A stretch of 64,000 bases of DNA, taken from assembly GCF_007559275.1 (NCBI RefSeq), contig NZ_VMHK01000003.1, forward strand, positions 62,001 through 126,000. Direction: 5' to 3'. The position numbers and the translations under genes are program-made. The notes below the pieces were generated by a model that was not told where the DNA came from, ran no database searches, and was given only the letters and a program-made list of their open reading frames with translations. Of the stretch, positions 9,638 to 18,365 are shown in pieces (the stretch's first letter is position 1; every line of letters starts with the position of its first letter). The DNA comes from Bifidobacterium apousia (GTDB lineage: Bacteria; Actinomycetota; Actinomycetes; Actinomycetales; Bifidobacteriaceae).

Positions 9638-11647
9638 GTGTCGTTACTAGCATCGGTCAAATCTTTTGTGGCACACCAGGTGGGTCATGGGGAGGGACCG
9701 ACCGGCGAGGAGGCCGCGGATCCATCAGGTGCCGCCCAGGAAGCCCTCGCCCTGCCCAACACGCATTTCTGGTCAGCTGACTACGCCACCACCACGCGCA
9801 TGGATCCGGCCTCGGGACTGCTTTCGGCCACCACCGCCGGCATGGGTCCGGTGCCAGATGATATGACCGTCTACGACATCTACGCCGATCGGGCTCGCCG
9901 CACCCCCGACCAGCCGGTCCTGCACTTCGTGGAGAACGGCAGCTGGACCTACCGGACCGGCCGAGAGATCCTGCACGACATCAGGACCACCGCCAAGGGC
10001 TTCCTGCACTACGGGCTGAAAAAGGGCGATGCCGTGGCCTTCATGTGCCGGACCAGCTACGAGTGGGACATCGTGGATGCCGCCGTCCTGTCCATCGGCG
10101 GGGTCATCGCCACCATCTACGACACCGATTCGGCCGAGCAGATCCGATTCATCGTCAACAACTCCGATGCCAGGCTGTTGGTGGTACAGACCGCTGAGAT
10201 GCGGGCCAAGGCCGAGGGGGCCGACAAGGAGTGCCCCACCCTGGAGCGGATCGCCTGCCTGGAATCCGGGGCCCTGCAGGAGCTGCAAGCCTATGGGGAG
10301 TCGGTCAGCGACGCCGAGCTTGACGAGCGGATCAACTCCATCCGCAAGACCGACCTCTGCTCCATCGTCTATACCTCGGGTTCCACTGCGGCGCCCAAGG
10401 GCGTGGAGATGACCCATGAGCATTACTGCCAGCTGGCCAGGAACCTGAACGCCTTCATCCCCAATCTGACCCACGACCCGGATGGATCCATCCTGCTCTT
10501 CCTGCCCCAGGCCCACACCTTCGCCCGGGCCATCAGCTACGGGGTGGTCTACGGGACCATGCACGTGTACATCTCCTCCGGACTGGCCACCCTGCTGTCC
10601 GACCTGCAGGAGTCCAAGCCCACGGTCATCATCGGCGTGCCCAGGGTCTTCGAGAAGGTCTACAACGCGGCATCCCAGAAGGCCGGACACGGCATCAAGG
10701 GCAGAATCTTCAATGGAGCAGCCCGGGCGGCACGCACCTACATGGAGGACATCTCCCGCAAGGGCTGGCCGACCAGGCGCAGCGCCCTGCGGCGAGCTCT
10801 CTATGACCCGCTGGTCTATTCTTCGCTGCGCCAGGTCCTGGGCGGGCGGGCCAAGTGGATCGTCTCCGGCGGCGCTCCCCTGGACCCGGAGCTGCTGGGG
10901 TTCTTCCGGGGTGCCAATGTGCCGGTCTACGAGGGCTATGGCCTGACCGAGACCACCGCACCCTGCGCCTTCAACCCCCTGGGCACCCCCTACCATCGGG
11001 GCTCAGTGGGCATCCCCTTCCCGGGATTCACCATCCGCATCGCCTCAGACGACGAGGTGCAGATCAAGGGCGTCTGCGTATTCCACCGCTACCACAAGAA
11101 CGAGGAGGCCACTCGAGCATCCTTCACTGAGGACGGCTGGTACGCCACAGGCGACCTGGGGCGGCTCTCCCGTGACGGGTTCCTCTTCCTGACCGGACGC
11201 AAGAAGGACCTGATCATCACGGCCGGCGGCAAGAACGTCTCCCCCAGGCCCATCGAGGAGGTTATCGAGCGTTCCGAGATCGTCTCCCAGGCCCTGGTTC
11301 TGGGCGACAAGCGGCCCTTCATCTCGGCCCTGGTCACCCTGAACGAGTCCGCTCTGCGGCCCTGGCTGGCCTCCAAGGGACTGGACCGTAACATGTCCCT
11401 GCAGGAGGCGGCCCAGAACGCCGTGGTCCGGGCCGAGGTCCAGGAGTATGTGGACCGGGCCAACGAGGGCGTCTCCCGTGCCGAATCGGTGCGCAAGTTC
11501 ATCATCCTGCCCGAGGAGTTCACCCAGGACAACGGGCTGATGACACCTTCCATGAAGGTGATCCGGCCCAAGGTTATCGAGCGCTACGCCGACCTGCTGA
11601 ACACCCGGATGTACACGGCCAAGCGCACCCCGGCACCCCGCCGCTGA
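9638..11647 (+). CDS. Long-chain fatty acid-CoA ligase (AMP-forming)
   Basis: A 669-residue ANL-superfamily enzyme that activates fatty acids to acyl-adenylates and then acyl-CoA. The phosphate loop YTSGSTAAPKG is near residue 248, the A5-type motif YEGYGLTETTAP near residue 430, and the hinge/A8 region WYATGDLG with TGRKKDLIITAGGKNVSP near residues 505-535. Length matches the FadD15/FAA type in actinobacteria. The start is GTG at 9638 with GAAGGAG 5 nt upstream. It converges with era, with only 6 bp between the stops. Substrate chain length cannot be told from sequence. Confidence 0.92.
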   Translation: MSLLASVKSFVAHQVGHGEGPTGEEAADPSGAAQEALALPNTHFWSADYATTTRMDPASGLLSATTAGMGPVPDDMTVYDIYADRARRTPDQPVLHFVENGSWTYRTGREILHDIRTTAKGFLHYGLKKGDAVAFMCRTSYEWDIVDAAVLSIGGVIATIYDTDSAEQIRFIVNNSDARLLVVQTAEMRAKAEGADKECPTLERIACLESGALQELQAYGESVSDAELDERINSIRKTDLCSIVYTSGSTAAPKGVEMTHEHYCQLARNLNAFIPNLTHDPDGSILLFLPQAHTFARAISYGVVYGTMHVYISSGLATLLSDLQESKPTVIIGVPRVFEKVYNAASQKAGHGIKGRIFNGAARAARTYMEDISRKGWPTRRSALRRALYDPLVYSSLRQVLGGRAKWIVSGGAPLDPELLGFFRGANVPVYEGYGLTETTAPCAFNPLGTPYHRGSVGIPFPGFTIRIASDDEVQIKGVCVFHRYHKNEEATRASFTEDGWYATGDLGRLSRDGFLFLTGRKKDLIITAGGKNVSPRPIEEVIERSEIVSQALVLGDKRPFISALVTLNESALRPWLASKGLDRNMSLQEAAQNAVVRAEVQEYVDRANEGVSRAESVRKFIILPEEFTQDNGLMTPSMKVIRPKVIERYADLLNTRMYTAKRTPAPRR

Positions 11648-11653
11648 GCAGGA

Positions 11654-12607
11654 TCAGAACCCCAGGCGCTCCAGCTGCTTGGGGTCGGTCTGCCAGTTGC
11701 GGGCCACCTTGACATGCAGATCCAGCCGGACCTTGCGGCCCATGGTCCGGTTGACTGCGGTGCGCAGCTTCTTTTTCACCCGCACCAGATGCTCGGCCCC
11801 CCGTCCAATGACGATGGGCTTCTGGGAGTCGCGCTCTACATAAATCCCTATATGGATGGTGTCACGCCCGCCCTGTGGATCCGGATCGATGGACTCCACG
11901 CGAACGGCCAGGGAGTGGGGCAACTCGTCGTTGAGCTCCTCCAGGTAGGCTCCGCGGACCAGCTCGGCGATCATGTCTTCGGGACGTTCCTCGGTCAGCT
12001 GGTCGTCAGGGTAGAGCTGAGGGCCCTCGGGCATGGCATCCATCAACACCTGGGCCACCTCGTCCACGTTGTCAGCTTCCAAGGCGCTGACCGGAACAAT
12101 CTGGGAGAAGTCGGCAAAGGCACCTATCTCCAGGAGCTTGTCCACCAATTGACCCTTGCTCAGCTGGTCAATCTTGGTCACCACGGCGATCAAAGGCTTT
12201 CGCCAGGTCCACTGGCCATCCTTGTCCTTGTGGGCGAAATCGGAGCGCAACCGGCTGAGAATGCGGCGATCGCCGGGGCCAATGGCCTGGTCGGCAGGCA
12301 GCAGGAATGCAATGGCATCGACATCCGATAGAGAGGCTTCCACCACGTCGTTGAGTCGCTGGCCCAGCAGGGTGCGCGGACGGTGGATGCCCGGGGTGTC
12401 CACCAGAACCACCTGGGCCTCGGGACGGGTCATGATCCCCCGGATGGCCTTGCGGGTGGTCTCCGGCCGGGAGGAGGCGATGGCGATGGGCCTGCCCACC
12501 AAGGCGTTCATCAGGGTGGACTTGCCCACATTGGGTCGGCCCACTACTGCCACGAACCCCGATCGGTGGGCCGGCGCCTTGGCATCGCTCTGTTCTTCCT
12601 TGGTCAT
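11654..12607 (-). CDS. era: GTPase Era
   Basis: A 317-residue GTPase needed for 16S rRNA processing and 30S assembly. G1 is GRPNVGKST near residue 23, G3 DTPG near residue 70 and G4 TKID near residue 140; a C-terminal KH domain contains the family's VERDSQKPIVIGRG stretch. Start ATG overlaps the corC stop by 4 nt (ATGA), the last cistron of the rsmE-to-era operon. Confidence 0.96.
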   Translation of the reverse strand: MTKEEQSDAKAPAHRSGFVAVVGRPNVGKSTLMNALVGRPIAIASSRPETTRKAIRGIMTRPEAQVVLVDTPGIHRPRTLLGQRLNDVVEASLSDVDAIAFLLPADQAIGPGDRRILSRLRSDFAHKDKDGQWTWRKPLIAVVTKIDQLSKGQLVDKLLEIGAFADFSQIVPVSALEADNVDEVAQVLMDAMPEGPQLYPDDQLTEERPEDMIAELVRGAYLEELNDELPHSLAVRVESIDPDPQGGRDTIHIGIYVERDSQKPIVIGRGAEHLVRVKKKLRTAVNRTMGRKVRLDLHVKVARNWQTDPKQLERLGF

Positions 12608-14016
12608 GAATTCTCCTGACTGTCCTGCTCGGGTTGATCCCCGTCGGTCTGTTCGTCTTCCTGCTGCGCACCGTCCTCCAGGGCGATGCTGGATCCGTTG
12701 GCCGGCTCGACCACGATGGTCGCGATCTTCTTGCGGCGGCCGACTGCTTCGCCAGCGGTCAATCTTATGCCCCGGGTCACCGCCGATGAGCCTGAGACCG
12801 GCACGGAGCCCAGCAGCTTGGTCAGCAGGCCATAGACCGTGTCCACATCGTCCTCGTCGATGGTGATCTCGTAGAGCTCCTCCAGGTCGGTGATGGGCGT
12901 GCGGACCGGCAGTTGCCAGGTGTGCGGGCCGATCTGTTTGGGCTCATCGTGCTGGACCCGGTCGTGCTCGTCCTCCAGCTCGCCCACGATCTGCTCAATG
13001 GCATCCTCTATGGTGACCAGACCGGCGATGCCCCCGTACTCGTCCACGACCACGGCCAGGTGGTGGCGGGAGCGCTGCATGTAGTGGAAGAGGTCGTCCA
13101 CCGGCTTGGATTCAGGTACCAGAACCGGCCGGCGAATGATGGAGGCGACTGATCTGTCGCCCTTGCGGCTGAAGGCCAGGGCGCGGACCACATCCTTCAA
13201 GTAGACGATGCCGACCAGGTCATCCACATCGTCGCCAATGGCGGGAATGCGTGAGAATCCCGACCGGGAGAAGAGCTTCAGGGCCGAATCCAGGCTGGCA
13301 TCCTTGGAGATGCAGATCATGTCGGTGCGGGGAACCATGATCTCGCGCGTCAGCGTGGTCGACAGGGTCAACACGTTCTTCAGCATCTCGGAGATCTCGG
13401 GATCGAAGGCACCGGCCTCCACCAGTTGGTCGACCATGGCTCGACCCTGCTCGATCTGGATCTTCTCCAGCTCCTCGTCGTCGGAAAGGTCACCGCGATG
13501 GTTTTTGCGGGCACTGGCCTGGGCCTGCCGTCGGCGCTTGAAAGGCGTCAGAAGAACAGCCAGCCCGACCAGGCGAACGTGCTTGAGCAGTGCTTCCATG
13601 GGCTGGCGGGAGCGGCCATGAGGACCCAGGGTGACGGAGACGGCGGCCACCAGGATGGCCATGACCACACCGCACAGCAGTTGCTCCCAGAGGGGCAGGC
13701 CGCCAAGGGCAGCCATGCAGGCCACCAGGACGCCGACCAGGATGTCGCAGATGATGCGGACGTAGGCACAGGCACTGCCCGTCACCTGCCGCTGGGAGAT
13801 CAGACTCTGGGCCCGATGAATGCGATCGATCCGCTTCATCCTGGAGAACTGGCTGAGCTCCTGGTCGGTCTGCAGGCCCAGGATCAGATTGTTGAGACTG
13901 GATCGGGTCACCCGGTTGAGCGCCCCCTGGGCCTCGGCCAGCGCCAGGGAGAGCACGACCAAGGCAATGGCGACCAGGATCATGACCACCAAGAGGGCAA
14001 TGGTCCGCTCACTCAT
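12604..14016 (-). CDS. CorC/HlyC-type CBS-domain membrane protein (CNNM family)
   Basis: A 470-residue protein with three parts: an N-terminal DUF21 membrane domain (about residues 1-150, four hydrophobic segments), a CBS pair (about 200-320, starting at [13 protein letters not shown]), and a C-terminal CorC_HlyC domain (about 345-430), plus an acidic Gln/Glu/Asp-rich tail. The family is linked to Mg2+/Co2+ efflux. The chosen start is ATG at 14016 (MSERTIALL), which overlaps the ybeY stop by 8 nt and has GGAGAGG upstream; in-frame codons farther upstream lie in ybeY. Confidence 0.9.
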   Translation of the reverse strand: MSERTIALLVVMILVAIALVVLSLALAEAQGALNRVTRSSLNNLILGLQTDQELSQFSRMKRIDRIHRAQSLISQRQVTGSACAYVRIICDILVGVLVACMAALGGLPLWEQLLCGVVMAILVAAVSVTLGPHGRSRQPMEALLKHVRLVGLAVLLTPFKRRRQAQASARKNHRGDLSDDEELEKIQIEQGRAMVDQLVEAGAFDPEISEMLKNVLTLSTTLTREIMVPRTDMICISKDASLDSALKLFSRSGFSRIPAIGDDVDDLVGIVYLKDVVRALAFSRKGDRSVASIIRRPVLVPESKPVDDLFHYMQRSRHHLAVVVDEYGGIAGLVTIEDAIEQIVGELEDEHDRVQHDEPKQIGPHTWQLPVRTPITDLEELYEITIDEDDVDTVYGLLTKLLGSVPVSGSSAVTRGIRLTAGEAVGRRKKIATIVVEPANGSSIALEDGAQQEDEQTDGDQPEQDSQENS

Positions 14017-14563
14017 GGGATCTGCCTCTCCGGTGGGCATCACGGCCGTACCGTTCATAGATCTCCAGAGCGTTGGTGGCCCCGGCCGGCAGCCCGGCAT
14101 CCGCAATGGGCCCCTGTCGCAGGGCCAGGAAGGTCAGCAGCAGCTGGCGTTGCAGACCGAACATCTGCTCCTCCTGCTCCCTGCTGGTGTGGTCGTAACC
14201 CAGCAGATGCAGGGTGCCGTGGATGGCCAGCAGCAGCATCTCCTCCATGGTGGAATGACCGGCTGCCAGGGCCTGCTGTGCCGCCACCCAGGGGCAGATG
14301 ACGATGTCGCCCAGGATGCCCTCCTGCCGATGGTTCTCGTCCCCGGGGCGCAGCTCGTCCATGGGGAAGCTCATGACATCGGTAGGACCGGCCAGATTCA
14401 TCCAGCGCTCGTGCAGCACCGCCATGGGCTCCGGGTCGTTGAAGATGATGGTCATGTCGGACTGGGTGCTCACCCGCATCTGGTCCAGCACCCATACTCC
14501 CAGGTCGGAGAAGGTCTTGGCGTCGATCAGCCACTGGGTCTCGTTGGTCACTTCTACGCTCAT
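14009..14563 (-). CDS. ybeY: Endoribonuclease YbeY (rRNA maturation)
   Basis: A 184-residue zinc-dependent endoribonuclease involved in 16S rRNA 3' maturation and ribosome quality control. The metal motif [11 protein letters not shown] (HxxxHxxGYDH) is at about residue 121. The C-terminus is longer than in E. coli YbeY, as is usual for actinobacteria. Start overlaps the phoH stop by 4 nt; partner genes phoH and era are its usual neighbours. Confidence 0.94.
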   Translation of the reverse strand: MSVEVTNETQWLIDAKTFSDLGVWVLDQMRVSTQSDMTIIFNDPEPMAVLHERWMNLAGPTDVMSFPMDELRPGDENHRQEGILGDIVICPWVAAQQALAAGHSTMEEMLLLAIHGTLHLLGYDHTSREQEEQMFGLQRQLLLTFLALRQGPIADAGLPAGATNALEIYERYGRDAHRRGRSHE

Positions 14564-15759
14564 GCCTGCTCCCGTCTCCGTCTGCGGGCTTGATCGGCGC
14601 GGTCGTAGGCCCGGACAATCCGCCCGACCAGCTGATTGCGCACCACATCGGCCGCCTGCAGGTGTACGAAGGCAATATCGTCGATGCCGTGCAGCACCTG
14701 TTCGATGGTGGCCAGACCGGACGCAGGCCCGCCCAGATCCACCTGGGTGACGTCGCCGGTGATGACCATCTTGGTGTTGAAGCCCAGACGGGTCAGGAAC
14801 ATCTTCATCTGCCTGCGGGTGGTGTTCTGCGCCTCATCCAGGATGACGAAGGCATCGTTCAGGGTGCGTCCGCGCATGTAGGCCAGCGGGGCCACCTCAA
14901 TGGTCTCATCGGCCAGAAGGCGGTGGAGCCGCGAGGTGCCCAGCATGTCGGCCAGGGCATCGTAAAGGGGCCGCAGGTATGGGTCCACCTTCTCATTGAG
15001 GGTGCCAGGCAGAAAGCCCAAGCTCTCCCCCGCCTCCACGGCAGGCCTGGTCAGAATGATGCGCCCGATGCGTCCGGCCCGGAATTCCTGAACCGCCTTG
15101 GCGACCGCTAGATAGGTCTTGCCGGTGCCTGCCGGTCCGATGCCGAAGGTGATGGTATGCGTTTCAATGGCGGCCACGTAGGCGGACTGGCCAGCGGTCT
15201 TGGGCCTGATCGGGCCCTTGGAGGCCTGGGTCAAGGGGCGGCGACGAAGAGCAGCAGGAGCTGCCTGGCGGGGTTGGTCAATGCCTTCCAGGGCGTTATC
15301 TCCCTCCGAGTCTGCAACAGCTGTCTCATGATAATTGCGGTCTGCAGGAGCATTATCCACAAAAGTATCGCTTGTCGTATTGCGATCCTGAGATTCGTGG
15401 CTTACATAGGTTTGGTCTGCCGTATTGATGCCTATAATTTTCTGGTCTTCTGGACGGGAGTAATCGGTTGCGTCGGCGGTCCCCAAGCGTCGGTGGTCCA
15501 GTATTCGTCCCACCTGATCGGCATCCAGGGGAACTTGATCGGCGGTCTGCATGAGTTCGGACAGCAGGTCACGGATCTGGGCCGCCTGCACGTCGCCCTG
15601 CCGATCCCGGGCCCTCAGCATGATCCGGTTGCCCCGAACCAGGATGGAGACCGCCGGGAAGGCGCGCTCGATCCTTTCGATGACTGCATCCTCCGGCCCC
15701 AGCACCTGAACCGGGTCGATCCCCTCCGGAATCTCCAGGGTTCGCGTAGTTACCGCCAC
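14560..15759 (-). CDS. PhoH-like ATPase (YbeZ type)
   Basis: A 399-residue P-loop ATPase, functional partner of YbeY. Walker [12 protein letters not shown] lies near residue 208 and Walker [10 protein letters not shown] near residue 300. Between the N-terminal KH-like part and the ATPase core is an unusual hydrophilic linker (about residues 105-185; Asp, Asn, Thr, Gln rich) whose DNA (about 15290-15480) is visibly more AT-rich than its surroundings. The start is GTG at 15759 with GGAAGG upstream. Confidence 0.92.
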   Translation of the reverse strand: MAVTTRTLEIPEGIDPVQVLGPEDAVIERIERAFPAVSILVRGNRIMLRARDRQGDVQAAQIRDLLSELMQTADQVPLDADQVGRILDHRRLGTADATDYSRPEDQKIIGINTADQTYVSHESQDRNTTSDTFVDNAPADRNYHETAVADSEGDNALEGIDQPRQAAPAALRRRPLTQASKGPIRPKTAGQSAYVAAIETHTITFGIGPAGTGKTYLAVAKAVQEFRAGRIGRIILTRPAVEAGESLGFLPGTLNEKVDPYLRPLYDALADMLGTSRLHRLLADETIEVAPLAYMRGRTLNDAFVILDEAQNTTRRQMKMFLTRLGFNTKMVITGDVTQVDLGGPASGLATIEQVLHGIDDIAFVHLQAADVVRNQLVGRIVRAYDRADQARRRRREQA

Positions 15760-15799
15760 GGATTCCCTTCCTGCACGACGACGATGGTGAACACGGGCC

Positions 15800-16147
15800 T
15801 CACTCAGGCAACACCTGTCCGGTCAGGACGTGGGCGTGGACATGGAAGACCGATTGGCCGGCATCCTCCCCCGTGTTGAAGATCAGTCGGTAGGCTCCGT
15901 GGAAATCCTGGTCGGCGATCTGCTGCGCCACCTGGACGATGTGGGCCAGGGTGTCTGGGTCGGCCTTGGCCAATTCGGCCACCGACGCGTAGTGGCGGCG
16001 CGGGACGATCAGGACATGGACGGCGGCCTTGGGATTGGCATCCTTGAAAGCGTAGACGGTCTCATCCTCATAGACCTTTTCGCTGGGAACCTCCCCTGCC
16101 ACGATTCTGCAGAAAATGCAGTCCTCCTGCCGATCGTCATCGCTCAT
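15800..16147 (-). CDS. HIT family nucleotide-binding protein (HinT-like)
   Basis: A 115-residue histidine triad hydrolase. The triad HVHAHVL is near residue 103 and the N-terminal [13 protein letters not shown] matches the HinT/PKCI branch, which cleaves purine nucleoside phosphoramidates and releases AMP. Start chosen is ATG at 16147 with AAGGAG 5 nt upstream; the in-frame TTG two codons earlier has no spacing advantage. It lies between rsmE and phoH. Confidence 0.92.
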   Translation of the reverse strand: MSDDDRQEDCIFCRIVAGEVPSEKVYEDETVYAFKDANPKAAVHVLIVPRRHYASVAELAKADPDTLAHIVQVAQQIADQDFHGAYRLIFNTGEDAGQSVFHVHAHVLTGQVLPE

Positions 16148-16156
16148 GACCACTCC

Positions 16157-16240
16157 TTATTCTTTGCCGACATTGCTGTTTTTGATCTTTTCGCTGTTTT
16201 CCATCTTATTGTCGAGGTTGTATATTGTGCGCGACTTCAT
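16157..16240 (-). CDS. Possible 27-residue small protein between rsmE and the HIT gene
   Basis: The ATG at 16240 overlaps the rsmE stop (ATGA), and the ORF ends 9 nt before the HIT gene start. The product would be hydrophilic, rich in Lys, Asn, Ser and Glu, with no recognised domain. Codons are much more AT-rich than in the neighbours. The exact 4-nt coupling and complete filling of the gap argue for translation; short length and lack of its own strong Shine-Dalgarno argue against. Confidence 0.3.
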   Translation of the reverse strand: MKSRTIYNLDNKMENSEKIKNSNVGKE

Positions 16241-17037
16241 GCGCTGGGCTCAGGGACTTCCGACTGCCAACGACCCAGCATGTCCGACAGCAGGGTCAAG
16301 GCCACTGGTCCGGCCAGGGCAGCCCGGAGGATGTTGCCCCCCAACCGAACCGCTAAGGCCCCCTCCCTCATCATGGTCTGGACCTCCTGATCGGCAATCC
16401 CGCCCTCTGGGCCCACAACCACGGCGATCGACGAGTTCTCTGGCAGCTTGTCTACGCGTTTGCGGACCGCATCCCATTCGAGGTCGGCATCCTGGTGCAG
16501 TATCAGGACCATGCTTCCCTGGTCGGTCGCCTTCCGGCACCAGGAGGCCAGGCCATGGCTGTCCATCTTATTGAGCAGTCGAGGACGGTAGGCCCTCCGG
16601 CTCTGCTCGGTCGCGGCATCCAAGGCGGACTGCCAGTGCCGGTCGTTGCGGCCCGGCCTCCATTTGGCTATAGACCGGTCAGCCTGCCAGGGCATGACCT
16701 GATCGACTCCGATCTGGGTGGCCATGTCGATGGCCTGCTCGTCCCTGCCGCCCTTGGCCAAGGCCTGGACCAGAATCAATTCATTCTCGGGAGGTGCCTG
16801 CCGCCCTACTGCGGTGACCTCCACCAGGCCGGTCGAAGCATCCCTGACCAGGGCGCTGATGCGTAGGCCACCCCCGTCAGAGAGATCCAGCTGGTCCCCG
16901 TTCTTCAGCCTCATGGAGCCCAGGGCATGACGACGGATGTGCTCGGGCAGGGTCAGGCGCCAGCCAGTGTGGAGCTCATCGGTGGCCAGCGGGGAATCAT
17001 CGTGGTCGGGATCCAGCAGGAAGAGGGGTGCAGTCAT
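16237..17037 (-). CDS. rsmE: 16S rRNA m3U1498 methyltransferase RsmE
   Basis: A 266-residue SPOUT methyltransferase with an N-terminal PUA-like domain and the C-terminal knot motif VVGPEGGIADQE (about residue 215), then RLGGNILRAALAGPVALTLL. It methylates N3 of U1498 in 16S rRNA. It is the first gene of the operon that continues through the HIT gene, phoH, ybeY, corC and era. Confidence 0.94.
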   Translation of the reverse strand: MTAPLFLLDPDHDDSPLATDELHTGWRLTLPEHIRRHALGSMRLKNGDQLDLSDGGGLRISALVRDASTGLVEVTAVGRQAPPENELILVQALAKGGRDEQAIDMATQIGVDQVMPWQADRSIAKWRPGRNDRHWQSALDAATEQSRRAYRPRLLNKMDSHGLASWCRKATDQGSMVLILHQDADLEWDAVRKRVDKLPENSSIAVVVGPEGGIADQEVQTMMREGALAVRLGGNILRAALAGPVALTLLSDMLGRWQSEVPEPSA

Positions 17038-17122
17038 GGTGTTAGGCTACAGCCCGCCGCCGAAAAGCACTCCCCGTAACGACACGCTCCCACAATCGCC
17101 CAGTGCGCAATGCCGCCTGAGA

Positions 17123-17131
17123 TGCTATGAT
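17123..17131 (+). promoter_or_regulatory. Candidate extended -10 promoter of tRNA-Leu
   Basis: TGCTATGAT carries a TGn extension and a TATGAT hexamer, ending 24 nt before the mature tRNA 5' end. No convincing -35 hexamer is seen. Confidence 0.4.
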
Positions 17132-17155
17132 TATCTCCGTTGCGATTACGCACCT

Positions 17156-17244
17156 GTCCGGGTGGCGGAATGGTAGACGCGCTAGCTTGAGGTGCTAGTG
17201 CCTATATATATACAGGCGTACGGGTTCAACTCCCGTTCCGGACA
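17156..17244 (+). tRNA. tRNA-Leu (anticodon GAG)
   Basis: Class II tRNA. The acceptor stem is GTCCGGG with TCCGGAC, the D-loop carries GGTAGAC, and the anticodon stem-loop is CTAGC-TTGAGGT-GCTAG, giving anticodon GAG (reads CUC/CUU). The long variable arm has a CCT/AGG stem with an unusual TATATATA loop. The T arm ACGGGTTCAACTCCCGT is intact. CCA is not encoded (discriminator A, then CTC). Its last 19 nt overlap the 3' end of the opposite-strand MerR gene. Confidence 0.95.
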
Positions 17245-18098
17245 CTCGATTCCACGTCGTTGGGGACTACGGGGATCTCCATCCTGCTCACATATTCATC
17301 GAAGTCATTGGACTCATATTCGCCGATGAGGCAGAACTCCAAGGGATCCCCGTCCACACGGTAGCCCATGGTCTTCAGATCTTCCAGCATCTTGCCATGG
17401 ATCTGTCTGCAGCGGGCGAAACTGCCCACAAAGGTGCAAGAGGCATAGGTGCCGGCTGGCAGATCATAATCACCACTGAACCCCGGATCGGGGCAGTAGA
17501 GCAGGATGGCCTTGGGCGGGAACCAGCCCTTGACCGGGCGTGAAGCATCCACTTGATAGCAGGTCAGCGTATTGAGGATCTGCAACGTCTCATGGTGCAG
17601 TGCCGTGTAGTGGGCGAATGCAAAGGGGATCCGGTCATAGTCGATCATGTGATCAGACACCAAAGCGCAATGACGCAGGGGACGGTGGACGATGACGGTC
17701 CGTGCCGGGGATATGGAGGTCATGGCCTGCGCATACTTCTGCAGGCTGCTCAAGAGGCCTCGCTTGATGGAGGCCAAATATCGCATCTGGCTGTCCACGT
17801 GTTCCACTTCCTCGTCAATCAAGGACAGTGTGGCATCGAAGGTGCGATTGTCCAAGTAGTGTCCGATGCGGTCCAGACTGAAATCCAGCTTCCGAAGGGC
17901 CTGAATGACGTTGAGCCGAGCGAAGTCATCTGGTCCGTAGAGTCGATAGCCGTTGGCCGGATTGCGCCGTGGTACCACTAGCCCGATCTGCTCATAGTAA
18001 TACAGGGTCTCAGTGGTGATGTCATACAAGCGCGCCGTCTGACGGATAGTGTAGCCCTCCTCCGCCAGGCTTGCTGTTTCGTCATCCTTGACCTCCAT
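17226..18098 (-). CDS. MerR-family regulator with GyrI/BmrR-like effector domain
   Basis: About 290 residues. An N-terminal MerR winged helix (YTIRQTARLYDITTETLYYYEQIGLV, written here in part; about residues 16-85) is followed by a dimerisation helix and a C-terminal effector-binding domain (about 130-280) of the BmrR/GyrI type, which usually binds lipophilic cations or drugs. The start is ATG at 18098 with AGGAGGT 5 nt upstream. The final six codons and stop lie antisense to the tRNA-Leu T arm and acceptor stem. It is divergent from the esterase/MFS pair and probably controls it from operators in the 267-bp gap. Confidence 0.88.
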   Translation of the reverse strand: MEVKDDETASLAEEGYTIRQTARLYDITTETLYYYEQIGLVVPRRNPANGYRLYGPDDFARLNVIQALRKLDFSLDRIGHYLDNRTFDATLSLIDEEVEHVDSQMRYLASIKRGLLSSLQKYAQAMTSISPARTVIVHRPLRHCALVSDHMIDYDRIPFAFAHYTALHHETLQILNTLTCYQVDASRPVKGWFPPKAILLYCPDPGFSGDYDLPAGTYASCTFVGSFARCRQIHGKMLEDLKTMGYRVDGDPLEFCLIGEYESNDFDEYVSRMEIPVVPNDVESSVRNGS

Positions 18099-18112
18099 AA
18101 GTACCTCCTGCA

Positions 18113-18130
18113 AGGGTCTGGTCCGACCCT
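18113..18130. promoter_or_regulatory. Inverted repeat AGGGTC-N6-GACCCT before the MerR gene
   Basis: A perfect 6-6-6 dyad lies 15 nt upstream of the MerR start codon, just before its ribosome binding site. A likely place for autoregulation, either as operator or as a leader hairpin. Confidence 0.5.
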
Positions 18131-18154
18131 AAGGTTTTTCATGCCCCTCTCACC

Positions 18155-18185
18155 TTGACCTTTTATGGACGTAATCCATCATATC
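18155..18185 (+). promoter_or_regulatory. Candidate MerR-activated promoter with 19-bp spacer
   Basis: TTGACC (18155-18160) and CATATC (18180-18185) are 19 bp apart, the overlong spacing typical of MerR-controlled promoters. The spacer holds the dyad ATGGA-N5-TCCAT (18165-18179). It points toward the esterase gene. Confidence 0.5.
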
Positions 18186-18192
18186 AGCCTGG

Positions 18193-18214
18193 AAACCTTG
18201 CTCTGCCAAGGTTT
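18193..18214. repeat. Perfect inverted repeat AAACCTTG-N6-CAAGGTTT
   Basis: Two perfect 8-nt arms with a CTCTGC centre in the MerR/esterase intergenic region. It could be an additional operator or a leader-RNA hairpin of the first promoter. Confidence 0.5.
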
Positions 18215-18268
18215 TGCCCCCTGTCTGCATCTTCAGATTCAAACGTCCGCAATGACAATTTGCTCGAT

Positions 18269-18299
18269 TTGACCCTCGTCTCACACCAGGCCATAGGGT
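18269..18299 (+). promoter_or_regulatory. Second 19-bp-spaced promoter candidate for the esterase
   Basis: TTGACC (18269-18274) and TAGGGT (18294-18299) are again 19 bp apart, with an imperfect TCAC/GTGA dyad around 18281-18301. Transcription from here would leave a leader of about 60 nt. Confidence 0.4.
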
Positions 18300-18365
18300 G
18301 AAATTCATCCAGGGTCGACGGGGACACAACCGCCGACCGGGCACTACCTCGCGGAAAGGATAATC

